NCBI GenBank assembly: GCA_902801885.1
Contig: CADCJX010000019.1
Location: forward strand, 1 to 44,762
Length of the DNA: 44,762 nucleotides
From: an uncultured Bacteroidia bacterium
GTDB lineage: Bacteria > Bacteroidota > Bacteroidia > Bacteroidales > UBA932
Direction: 5' to 3'
Below, in pieces: positions 31,728 to 39,341 of this stretch. Position 1 is the stretch's first letter. Each line of letters starts with the position of its first letter. Both the position numbers and the translations under genes were made by a program. The notes beneath the pieces are model-generated. The model was not told the DNA's origin. It did no database searches and was given only the letters and a program-made list of their open reading frames with translations.

Positions 31728-34604
31728 ATGCCGGAAGAGGGGAAGATCATAATAAGAGGGGCCAAGGTCAATAACCTCAAGGATATTACCGTAGAAATAC
31801 CACGGAACAAGTTCGTGGTAGTGACAGGTATTTCCGGCTCCGGAAAGTCTTCCCTTGCGTTCGACACCCTTTTTGCTGAGGGTCAGAGACGGTTCGCCGA
31901 GAGTCTCAGTTCCTATGCGCGCCAGTTCCTGGGGCGCATGAGTAAGCCTGACGTCGAGTCCATCGAGGGCATCCCTCCCGCAATAGCCATAGAGCAGAAA
32001 GTCAACACCAGGAATCCTCGTTCGACTGTTGCCACCACTACGGAAATCTATGATTATCTTAGAATTATCTTCGCAAGGATAGGCCGTACCTACTCTCCTG
32101 TGAGCGGGCGGGAAGTCAAGTGCCACAGCCAGAGGGACGTGATGGCCAGTATCCTGAAAGGCGATTCCAAGACTGTCTACATCCTTGCGGATCTTGGCTG
32201 GGAGACAAGGGAGGATAAGGTTGAACTCATGCTCCGCCTGAAAGAGGAAGGTTATTCCCGTTTTTACGGTGACGGGGGTGTGATCCGTATCGAGGACATA
32301 ATGGTGATGGCTGACAAGGGGGAGTATCCGAAGGAGCTTTACCTCTTGGTCGACCGTCTCAAGCTGCCTGTCTTCAAGGGCTGCCTGCCTTATTTCGAAG
32401 ATGGAACTCCTTGGCCGCAGCAGGACTGGGAGGACCTCCAGACCAGGCTTCGTTCCTCGATAGACAATGCCTTCCGTGAAGGCAGGGGAAATCTCTTCCT
32501 TCAGAAAGACGGAGGCAGGGAGGAGTATTCCAATCGTTTCGAAATGGACGGGATGACATTCAAGGAACCCGACGAATATCTCTTCTCGTTCAACAGCCCT
32601 CTTGGAGCATGTCCAGTCTGTGGCGGTCTTGGAAAGATTATCGGTGTCAGCGAAGATCTGGTTGTACCGGACAAGACCAAGAGCATCTATGACGGCGCCA
32701 TCGCCTGCTGGCGTGGGGAGAAGATGGGATGGTTCAAGGACCATCTGGTCAGCGTCGCCGAAAGATACCATATTCCCATATTCGAGCCGTATTGCAATCT
32801 TTCCAAGGAAGTCAAGGATGTTATCTGGAACGGACATAGCGTAGAGGGAGATGAGAACTCGATAATAGGAATAAATGAGTTTTTCCAGTGGGTCGAGGCC
32901 AACCGCTACAAGATCCAGTACAAATACATGCTCAGCCGTTTTTCGGGTCGTACGACATGTCATGCTTGCCATGGCAGCAGGCTGCGTCCCGAAGCCCTGT
33001 ACGTAAAGGTGGGGGGAAAGAACATTGCCGAACTCCTGGACATGAACGTGGATGAACTCCTGGCGTTCTTTGCCGGTCTCAAGCTCACTGAGTATGAGCA
33101 GGGTGTCGTGCGCAAAGCAGTAGAAGAGATAGTCTCCAGGCTTCAGTACATCAGTGACGTTGGCCTGTCGTATCTTACCCTCAGCAGGAATTGCAACACC
33201 CTTTCGGGAGGCGAAAGCCAGAGGATCAACCTTGTGACCGCCCTTGGGAGTTCGCTTGTAGGTTCGATGTACATACTCGACGAACCGAGCATAGGCCTGC
33301 ACCCCAGGGATACCGACAGGCTGATTTCAGTTCTCAGGAGGCTCCGTGACCTGGGCAACACGGTTGTTGTCGTGGAGCATGACGAGGAGATCATAAGGGC
33401 GGCCGACATGCTGATCGACATGGGACCTAAGGCCGGGGTGGACGGAGGAAGGATAGTTTTCCAGGGCAGGATGTCCGACAAGTTATCCAAGTCTGCCTTG
33501 GGCAAGTCCATGACACTTCAGTACCTTACAGGCGCCAGGAAGAGATATCAAAGGGAAAAGCATCAGTGGACATATTCAATCACCGTGGAGGGGGCGATGG
33601 AGCACAACCTCAAGGATGTTGATGTAAGGTTCCCACTGGGTGTCCTGACGGCGGTTTCGGGAGTCAGCGGCTCAGGTAAGTCTTCCTTGGTGGGAGACAT
33701 CCTCTATCCCGCCCTCTACCGGAGGATCAACCAGACCGGCGACCTTCCAGGAGTGTTCCGGAAACTCTCCGGCAACCTGGACCGCATCACCAGAGTTGAA
33801 TATGTGGACCAGAATCCTATCGGTAAGAGCTCCCGTTCCAATGCCGTCACCTACCTCAAGGTTTACGACGACATACGCAAGCTTCTTTCTGACCAGCAAT
33901 ATGCCAGGATAAACGGTTACACGCCCTCATTCTTCTCATTCAACCAGGAGGGTGGGCGGTGTCCTGAATGCCAGGGTGACGGCTTTGTACGCATCCCGAT
34001 GCAGTTCATGGCGGATGTGACTATGGTCTGTGAGGCCTGCGGTGGAAAGAGGTTCAAGCCTGATATCCTCGAGGTCCGATACAAAGGCAAGAACATTGAT
34101 GACATCCTCGGAATGAGCGTGGAAGAAGCTATCGCTTTCTTCGGCTCCCAGGAGGAAGATATAGCAAGGCAGATTGCCAGGCGGCTTCAGCCTCTCGTGG
34201 ATGTAGGTTTGTCATACATCAAGCTTGGCCAGAGTTCATCTACTCTTTCAGGAGGTGAAAGCCAGAGGATCAAGCTGGCCTATTTCCTTTCCATGAGCGA
34301 AGAATCCGCGACGGTCAGGAGGGAGAGGATCCTGTTCCTGTTCGATGAACCTACGACCGGCCTCCATTTCTACGATGTTGAGAAGCTTCTCAAAGCATTC
34401 GATGTCCTGATAGCCAAGGGACACACCGTGATAGTCGTGGAACACAATCTGGACGTGATCAGGGCGGCCGACTGGGTCATAGATCTGGGCCCTGATGCCG
34501 GAGATAAGGGTGGAGAGGTTGTCTTCGCCGGTACACCTGAGGATCTGGCCGCAACAGGAAAGACATTTACAGCCAATTATTTAAGGTCCGTTTCCGAGTC
34601 ATGA
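31728..34604 (+). CDS. uvrA: Excinuclease ABC subunit UvrA
   Basis: A 958-residue damage-recognition ATPase of nucleotide excision repair. Two ABC domains are visible: Walker [10 protein letters not shown] (about residue 33) with signature [11 protein letters not shown], and Walker [10 protein letters not shown] (about 645) with [11 protein letters not shown]; Walker B segments are [14 protein letters not shown] and [11 protein letters not shown]. Zinc-finger pairs occur at CPVCGG/CHACHG and [31 protein letters not shown] is the family N-terminal signature. The last 4 bases overlap the glycosyltransferase start. Bacteroidota often have two uvrA copies; only one is in this window. Confidence 0.96.
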   Translation: MPEEGKIIIRGAKVNNLKDITVEIPRNKFVVVTGISGSGKSSLAFDTLFAEGQRRFAESLSSYARQFLGRMSKPDVESIEGIPPAIAIEQKVNTRNPRSTVATTTEIYDYLRIIFARIGRTYSPVSGREVKCHSQRDVMASILKGDSKTVYILADLGWETREDKVELMLRLKEEGYSRFYGDGGVIRIEDIMVMADKGEYPKELYLLVDRLKLPVFKGCLPYFEDGTPWPQQDWEDLQTRLRSSIDNAFREGRGNLFLQKDGGREEYSNRFEMDGMTFKEPDEYLFSFNSPLGACPVCGGLGKIIGVSEDLVVPDKTKSIYDGAIACWRGEKMGWFKDHLVSVAERYHIPIFEPYCNLSKEVKDVIWNGHSVEGDENSIIGINEFFQWVEANRYKIQYKYMLSRFSGRTTCHACHGSRLRPEALYVKVGGKNIAELLDMNVDELLAFFAGLKLTEYEQGVVRKAVEEIVSRLQYISDVGLSYLTLSRNCNTLSGGESQRINLVTALGSSLVGSMYILDEPSIGLHPRDTDRLISVLRRLRDLGNTVVVVEHDEEIIRAADMLIDMGPKAGVDGGRIVFQGRMSDKLSKSALGKSMTLQYLTGARKRYQREKHQWTYSITVEGAMEHNLKDVDVRFPLGVLTAVSGVSGSGKSSLVGDILYPALYRRINQTGDLPGVFRKLSGNLDRITRVEYVDQNPIGKSSRSNAVTYLKVYDDIRKLLSDQQYARINGYTPSFFSFNQEGGRCPECQGDGFVRIPMQFMADVTMVCEACGGKRFKPDILEVRYKGKNIDDILGMSVEEAIAFFGSQEEDIARQIARRLQPLVDVGLSYIKLGQSSSTLSGGESQRIKLAYFLSMSEESATVRRERILFLFDEPTTGLHFYDVEKLLKAFDVLIAKGHTVIVVEHNLDVIRAADWVIDLGPDAGDKGGEVVFAGTPEDLAATGKTFTANYLRSVSES

Positions 34605-35473
34605 GAAAACTGCTTGTAATAATCGTGACCTACAATGGGATGAGATGGCTGGAGCGTTGTCTGGATTCGGTCGTTTCAAGTACTGCCCAGGCCGACATTT
34701 TCGTTTGTGACAACTGCTCTGAGGATGGATCTGCAGATTTTGTCCAGAGACGCTACCCCCAGGCGGTGTTGGTACGTTCGGAATCGAACCTTGGTTTCGC
34801 AAGGGCTAATGACATGGGTTTCAAGTATGCCTTGGAAAACGGTTATGACTTCGTGTATCTCCTCAATCAGGATGCCTGGGTACTTCCTGACACCTTTACC
34901 AGATTGATGGATGCTTTTCTTGAAGGGAAATGGGGACTTATCAGTCCGATGCAGATGAAACCGGATCTCAAGACTCCCGACCGGCGTTTCAAGAGGCATT
35001 ACCATGGAACGATGGATCCGGTGGACACTGTCCAGCCTGTCCGTTTCGTGATGGCTGCGCATTGGATGCTTCCAGTTTGGTGCTTACGTTCCGTAGGGCT
35101 GTTTTCACCTGCTTTCACTCATTATGGAGAAGATAATAATTATTGCGAGCGGGTGAAATATCATGGTTATGGTGTCGGAGTGCTGCCTTCTGCAATGGCG
35201 GTTCATGACCGTCAGGACAGGAAGATGGACAAGTCCAGCCGGGCAAGGCAGAATTGCCAGTACTCAAGGGTATGCTTGAGCAATCCTGATTCATCATTCC
35301 TTCTTCAAGCCGTGTGGCAGCCTCTGCGTCAATGTTTTATGTCGTTGAGGTGGTTGTCTTTATTCCCCGTTCGGGACATTCCTGCATTGATAAAGTCTTA
35401 TCCTGAACTCCGCAGATGGAGGGCGGAATCCCTTTCTGAGGGAGCATTCATCATTGAGGAAAGTAAACAATAG
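34601..35473 (+). CDS. Family 2 glycosyltransferase
   Basis: A 290-residue GT-A enzyme overlapping uvrA by 4 bases (ATGA). The N terminus LLVIIVTYNGMRWLERCLDSV and the segment VCDNCSEDGSADFV form the nucleotide-binding part, SNLGFARANDMGFKYAL follows, and LLNQDAW replaces the DXD metal site as in rhamnosyltransferase-like GT2 members. The C-terminal half has no long membrane span but is moderately hydrophobic (FLLQAVWQPL), suggesting membrane association. Together with the Stealth gene, it points to capsule, O-antigen or glycoprotein assembly. Sugar specificity is unknown. Confidence 0.88.
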   Translation: MRKLLVIIVTYNGMRWLERCLDSVVSSTAQADIFVCDNCSEDGSADFVQRRYPQAVLVRSESNLGFARANDMGFKYALENGYDFVYLLNQDAWVLPDTFTRLMDAFLEGKWGLISPMQMKPDLKTPDRRFKRHYHGTMDPVDTVQPVRFVMAAHWMLPVWCLRSVGLFSPAFTHYGEDNNYCERVKYHGYGVGVLPSAMAVHDRQDRKMDKSSRARQNCQYSRVCLSNPDSSFLLQAVWQPLRQCFMSLRWLSLFPVRDIPALIKSYPELRRWRAESLSEGAFIIEESKQ

Positions 35474-35477
35474 GCAG

Positions 35478-36356
35478 ATGGACGCTGTTATTACATATGT
35501 TGACGGACTCGACCCGATCTGGCAGGCTGAATATGCCTCAGCGGTCGGAGGTGAGATACTTGCCAAACGGTACCGTGACTGGGGGACATTGAGATATCTC
35601 CTCCGGGGGATTGAGAAACACATTCCCTCGGTGGAAAATGTCTATCTCCTTGTCTCAGGGATCAGCCAGGTCCCGGCTTGGATCGACAAGGATCAGGTCA
35701 GGGTAGTACTTCACAAGGAAATAATCCCTGAAGAGTTCCTGCCGACTTTCAACAGCACTACCATCGAGATGTTCATGCATAGGATTCCTGGCCTTTCACA
35801 GGAGTTCCTGTACTTCAACGACGACATGTTCCCGGTGATGGATTGCCAGAAAGAAGATTTCTTCCGTGACGGCAAGGCGGTCATCGGCTTTGCACACCAT
35901 CTGTTTGCCGGTGGGAAATACAAGAAAAGGGTGCGTAATTCAGACCATCAGGCCAGGGCAGCCCTCGGAATGAGGCCCGGACTGACTTTCGTACGTCCCC
36001 AGCACACATGTTCCCCGATGCTGAAAAGTGAGAGCGAAGCAGTTTACGCCTTCTCTGAAGACATCATCTTCAAAGTCGTTTCACGCCTGCGTACTACCAG
36101 GAACTTCAACCAGTACCTTTTCCTTGATTACCTTTACTACAAGGGTTTGACAGTCTCCGGAAAGATTTCCAACAAGCACCTTTCTCCTGCTGTGAACAGT
36201 CCTGAGACTATTGCCTCCAACATCCTCTCTCCTTCAACCAAACTTTTGTGTATCAATGACGTGCATCTGAAAGACGAGGATTTTAAAAAGTATAGGGATG
36301 CAGTCCTTGATGCATTCGAAAGACATTTTACCGAACCTTCACGATTTGAAATCTGA
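35478..36356 (+). CDS. Stealth-family capsular polysaccharide phosphotransferase
   Basis: A 292-residue protein. ATG 35478, 4 bases after the glycosyltransferase stop, is preferred; a TTG at 35454 would add 8 residues and overlap. Conserved Stealth regions are all visible: CR1 MDAVITYVDGLDPIW, CR2 with LRYLLRGIEKHIPSVENVYL, VPAWID, LPTFNSTTIEMFMHRIPGLS and FLYFNDDMF, and CR3/CR4 in the C-terminal half (NDVHLKDED region). These enzymes transfer hexose-1-phosphate from UDP-hexose to build phosphodiester-linked polymers. With the preceding GT2 it could make a phosphoglycan. Confidence 0.9.
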   Translation: MDAVITYVDGLDPIWQAEYASAVGGEILAKRYRDWGTLRYLLRGIEKHIPSVENVYLLVSGISQVPAWIDKDQVRVVLHKEIIPEEFLPTFNSTTIEMFMHRIPGLSQEFLYFNDDMFPVMDCQKEDFFRDGKAVIGFAHHLFAGGKYKKRVRNSDHQARAALGMRPGLTFVRPQHTCSPMLKSESEAVYAFSEDIIFKVVSRLRTTRNFNQYLFLDYLYYKGLTVSGKISNKHLSPAVNSPETIASNILSPSTKLLCINDVHLKDEDFKKYRDAVLDAFERHFTEPSRFEI

Positions 36357-36371
36357 TACTCCTTATTTGCA

Positions 36372-37031
36372 ATGAGTCTTTACAAGAAAATAATGATGCT
36401 CCTCAGAGGAGGGAAGCATGAATATGTCCCGATCCTGGTCCGCCAGACAGACTACCTTTGCAAGACGACCACCCTTCTTGCTGAAGTTTTCGGAACTTCG
36501 GATCCTGAGGTCTGGTTGAGAAATGAAAAGGAAATAAAATCTTGCGAGGTCCAGGGGGACGCCCTTCTTACCGAGTTCCATGAAATGCTTTCAGGAAGCC
36601 TTATGGTCCAAGTCAACAAACTGGACCTTCAGTCTGTGTCTATGGCCATGGATGACTGCCTGGATGCTATCAAGGACACTTCCAAGGCAGTCCTGATCTA
36701 CCGCCCGGCCCAGATTGATTACCAGCTTGAAGAACTGGCCCGTATTGCGGAATCACAATCACAGGCGTTGAGGGACATGATACCTCTTCTGGGAGAGATC
36801 AAGAAGAATGTATCTGCCATCTCGTTGTGCTGCGAGAGGGTTACTGAACTTGAACATGCAGCTGATGAGGATTATGAAGACTACATCGGTTACATTTTTA
36901 CGAATGTGTCGGACGTACGTGAGCTGATAAAGTACAAGAATCTGGCTGAAATGCTTGAAAATGTCACTGATGCCCACAAGAAGATTTCTGACATGGTCCG
37001 CAATCTTCTCCTCAACTACCTGTCCGATTGA
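36372..37031 (+). CDS. DUF47 / PhoU-like phosphate transport accessory protein
   Basis: A 219-residue, mostly helical cytosolic protein of the DUF47 family, related to PhoU. Typical features are the E..AD..E-rich helices (RVTELEHAADEDYEDYI), a central hydrophobic bundle and a C-terminal ENVTDAHKKISDMVRNLLL segment. DUF47 proteins normally accompany and regulate PiT-type phosphate transporters, whose gene usually follows directly. Here no transporter follows; the next gene is convergent. It is 15 bases after the Stealth gene, at the end of the six-gene run. Confidence 0.85.
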   Translation: MSLYKKIMMLLRGGKHEYVPILVRQTDYLCKTTTLLAEVFGTSDPEVWLRNEKEIKSCEVQGDALLTEFHEMLSGSLMVQVNKLDLQSVSMAMDDCLDAIKDTSKAVLIYRPAQIDYQLEELARIAESQSQALRDMIPLLGEIKKNVSAISLCCERVTELEHAADEDYEDYIGYIFTNVSDVRELIKYKNLAEMLENVTDAHKKISDMVRNLLLNYLSD

Positions 37032-37118
37032 TTCCTGATAAAATTTAACCGCCGGACCTTCACAGGCGCGACGGTATGGGCAAAATTTAATACTTGTCTT
37101 TTTGTGAACTTTGTCACT

Positions 37119-37154
37119 CATAGGTTAGTGCTGCAAAGGTAGACACTAACTATG
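37119..37154. promoter_or_regulatory. Inverted repeat enclosing a minus-strand promoter core
   Basis: CATAGGTTAGTG (37119-37130) and CACTAACTATG (37144-37154) pair over 11 bp with one bulged G. The loop contains minus-strand TACCTTTG (37141-37134), an exact TAnnTTTG match, with TTAG 20 bases upstream. The 184-base intergenic space (37032-37215) has no supported gene. Confidence 0.4.
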
Positions 37155-37215
37155 TAATTGGCTAATTTATTGACGGTTACTTTGTCTTTGCTGAAGAGAA
37201 AGATTGTCCCGTGCC

Positions 37216-38403
37216 TTATTTTCCGTTCCTGTACTGGAGTGGGGTGATTCCGAAACGTTTCTTGAAAAGGAGATGGAAATTCCTTGTGTTTGAGAATCCG
37301 GATGCATCAGCAACCTCATTGACAGTGTATTCGGGATGTTCGGAAATGACTTCTAGGGCGTGGTTCAGTCTTTTCCCATTGATGTAGGAGGGTAGACTCA
37401 GGTCGCCGCCTATGTCCTGGAACATTTTCCCCAGCCGGTTTTTCCCGATCCCAAGAAGTTCGAGTATGTCTGCCCTGGTCAGGCTTTTGTTCAGGTAGAT
37501 CTTGTCTTTGTCCATGGCATCTTCAAGCTTCAGGAACAGTTGCCAGCTGTCTGCCTCACTGGATCTTTCCTGGACGGTTCCCTTTGGATCCAGTTCCCGT
37601 ATGCGTGCCTGGGCGGACTGTAGCAGGCGGATGTATTTCTCTGTGTCCGAACGTCCCATTTCGATGAGCCTGTTCTTATCCAGGATATCCTTCGTTTTTA
37701 TGTAGTAGAGGAAGAACCCCAGGGTGGTAAGGACACTGACGGAAAGAATCACTATAATGTACAGGATGTACCTGGCTTCGCGGGTTTCCGCCTCCTGCGC
37801 TTTCATTTCCGCTTCGTGTGTCCTGTACATGGCCGAAACCTTGAGGGCTCTTTCCTTGTCTGTCTTCCTGCCGAGACTGTCCGAGATCGCTCCGGCTCTT
37901 TTCAGGTAAGAATAAGCCTTGCTTGTCTCGCCAAGTCCACGTAATGCCTCAGCCTTCATCTTCAGGTAATAGCCGCCGTCGAAAGAGACAGTGTCGCCGG
38001 GAGAGGGGAAGTCGTCCTCTCCTATAACATTCAGCGCCTCGGCATAGTTCCCGCTTTCCAGAAGGTATTCAAGGATCCTCAACTTTCCGATTGAGTCACC
38101 TGAATACTTCGTTCCATAGAACTTTGCTGCATATTCTTCAGCCATTTTCCTGTAGCCTGTCTTCATGAGCAGGAAGGCCATCTTACTGTAATGATAGCCG
38201 AATTGCTGGTCCAGATAATCAGTGGTTCCGAACCTGGAAGCTATCCCTTCCAGAAGTTCCTCCCTTTCAAACCCTTTCTCAACTGCTTCCTGGAACTTGC
38301 CATCCTCGATCATGAAATTCATCTCTTCTCCAAGGAAGTGGCTGAGTGTCGACTTCGCATGCAGCCCTTCTTCGTTGGAGAGGGCTGCAATCCCATATTC
38401 CAT
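37216..38403 (-). CDS. C-terminal part of a split TPR/AraC-HTH membrane regulator
   Basis: About 395 residues if translated from ATG 38403; the open frame reaches back to 38433, where it meets an in-frame TAA (38434-38436). It contains TPR-like helical repeats (YAEALNVIG, GLGETSKAYSYLKRAG), one membrane span (ILYIIVILSVSVLTTLGFF) and a C-terminal AraC-type DNA-binding domain: LTRADILELLGIGKNRL as helix-turn-helix and VADASGFSNTRNFHLLFKKRF as the second. This is the usual Bacteroidota design of periplasmic TPRs linked across the membrane to an HTH. Alone it lacks a signal peptide; the single membrane span could still orient it. Probably a broken gene unless the stop is read through. Confidence 0.75.
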   Translation of the reverse strand: MEYGIAALSNEEGLHAKSTLSHFLGEEMNFMIEDGKFQEAVEKGFEREELLEGIASRFGTTDYLDQQFGYHYSKMAFLLMKTGYRKMAEEYAAKFYGTKYSGDSIGKLRILEYLLESGNYAEALNVIGEDDFPSPGDTVSFDGGYYLKMKAEALRGLGETSKAYSYLKRAGAISDSLGRKTDKERALKVSAMYRTHEAEMKAQEAETREARYILYIIVILSVSVLTTLGFFLYYIKTKDILDKNRLIEMGRSDTEKYIRLLQSAQARIRELDPKGTVQERSSEADSWQLFLKLEDAMDKDKIYLNKSLTRADILELLGIGKNRLGKMFQDIGGDLSLPSYINGKRLNHALEVISEHPEYTVNEVADASGFSNTRNFHLLFKKRFGITPLQYRNGK

Positions 38404-38433
38404 GTTGGCGTATGCAGATGAGTACTGCCCCAA

Positions 38434-38922
38434 TTACATCTGACACTCCCCGGTGAGGAAGCGGAATTCACCCTGTGCTGCAAGAGAGTCGAAAGCCACT
38501 GCGACTTTTTCCCCTTCAATAGCGGCTTTGAGGCTCTCCTCGTATTGTCCCGAAAGATAGAAACTGTTCCCCAACAGCCTCAGCAACACGATCTGATTGT
38601 GTTCTTTGAGTTCTTCTGTGTCCATCCCGAGTGCGTCCTTTGCGCATTCGATTACCATTGAGTCATTCTGGAGTGGGTTGAAGTAGATTTTCGCCCTGGC
38701 TTCCTGGGCCTTGAAACGGCTGATGGCCCTTGTGGATTCCAAACTGTCCAACATGACCAGTGCTCTCTGTGGATTGCAGACAGCAAGTCTCTGGATCTTC
38801 ATGATATCGACATCACTCTCCGGGTTCTCTCGGAGGATTGTACGTGACGCTGGTCCGGAACAGGAGCACAGCATAAGCAGGTGGAAGGTTAAAACGCAGA
38901 ATACAGCGGATGATCTGATCAT
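38434..38922 (-). CDS. N-terminal part of a split TPR/AraC-HTH membrane regulator
   Basis: A 162-residue open frame with signal peptide VFCVLTFHLLMLCSC (lipoprotein-like cysteine) and TPR-like helices (NPQRALVMLDSLES, LLGNSFYLSGQYEESLKAA). It ends FLTGECQM and TAA, and the same frame goes on without interruption as LGQYSSAYANMEYG, which is clearly the next TPR helix. The joined protein would be about 567 residues. A single CAA-to-TAA change (Gln) explains the break. A TAnnTTTG element lies at 38972-38965. The gene is divergent from the fimbrillin-like locus. Confidence 0.75.
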   Translation of the reverse strand: MIRSSAVFCVLTFHLLMLCSCSGPASRTILRENPESDVDIMKIQRLAVCNPQRALVMLDSLESTRAISRFKAQEARAKIYFNPLQNDSMVIECAKDALGMDTEELKEHNQIVLLRLLGNSFYLSGQYEESLKAAIEGEKVAVAFDSLAAQGEFRFLTGECQM

Positions 38923-38964
38923 AGTAAAGTCTGTTTAAGTGGACAAGTACGCATTCAAGCGGTG

Positions 38965-38972
38965 CAAATTTA
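38965..38972 (-). promoter_or_regulatory. -7 element of the split regulator gene
   Basis: Minus-strand TAAATTTG, an exact TAnnTTTG match, 42 bases before ATG 38922. No clear -33 box. The 251-base divergent space to 39174 holds no other gene. Confidence 0.4.
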
Positions 38973-39173
38973 AGAAATAGTTTGACTCCTGTCTACAGCC
39001 TATTCGTGGTAGGTACATTTTTTCTGTCATGAGGGACAAAATCACTTTCTCCCTGTGACATAATAACTGCCAGATGTTTACTCTCTTATCAGTCTTAATG
39101 TCCAACTTTGCACTGTGATTCTAACCTGAAACTTTTCAGTTTCCGCATGGTATGAACAAATTGAACTTAAAAA

Positions 39174-39326
39174 ATGAATAAAAAGGATTTTTATCGGGCA
39201 CCCTCGACCATCGTCGTGATGATGAGCGACGAACCTTTGATGTCTCTCTCGGCCAAGACCGGGAAACATGTTTATGATGAAGGTCTGGACACAGAAGATG
39301 GCTGGACCGACGATGATGATTTCTAA
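39174..39326 (+). CDS. 50-residue acidic-tailed small protein upstream of fimbrillin-like gene
   Basis: A 50-residue frame: MNKKDFYRAPSTIVVMMSDE, then PLMSLSAKTGKHVY, ending GWTDDDDF. It has no signal peptide, and a basic start and acidic end. Short proteins of this plan (YxxPxxxVV....) directly before fimbrillin-like or other surface lipoprotein genes are common in Bacteroidota and have no known role. It ends 15 bases before the lipoprotein ATG, so coupling is likely. Codon use is like the neighbours, and the frame has the right length and position to be real. Confidence 0.65.
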   Translation: MNKKDFYRAPSTIVVMMSDEPLMSLSAKTGKHVYDEGLDTEDGWTDDDDF

Positions 39327-39341
39327 ACTATCCATGAACGC

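Noticed and set aside
31662-33302. 546-codon minus-strand frame opposite uvrA
   Set aside because: It has no recognisable family, is fully antisense to a canonical uvrA, and has the composition expected of the complement of codon-biased coding DNA.
36759-37121. 120-codon minus-strand frame behind the promoter-like element at 37134
   Set aside because: Most of it is antisense to DUF47 and shows no family features; an RNA from that promoter is possible, a protein is not supported.
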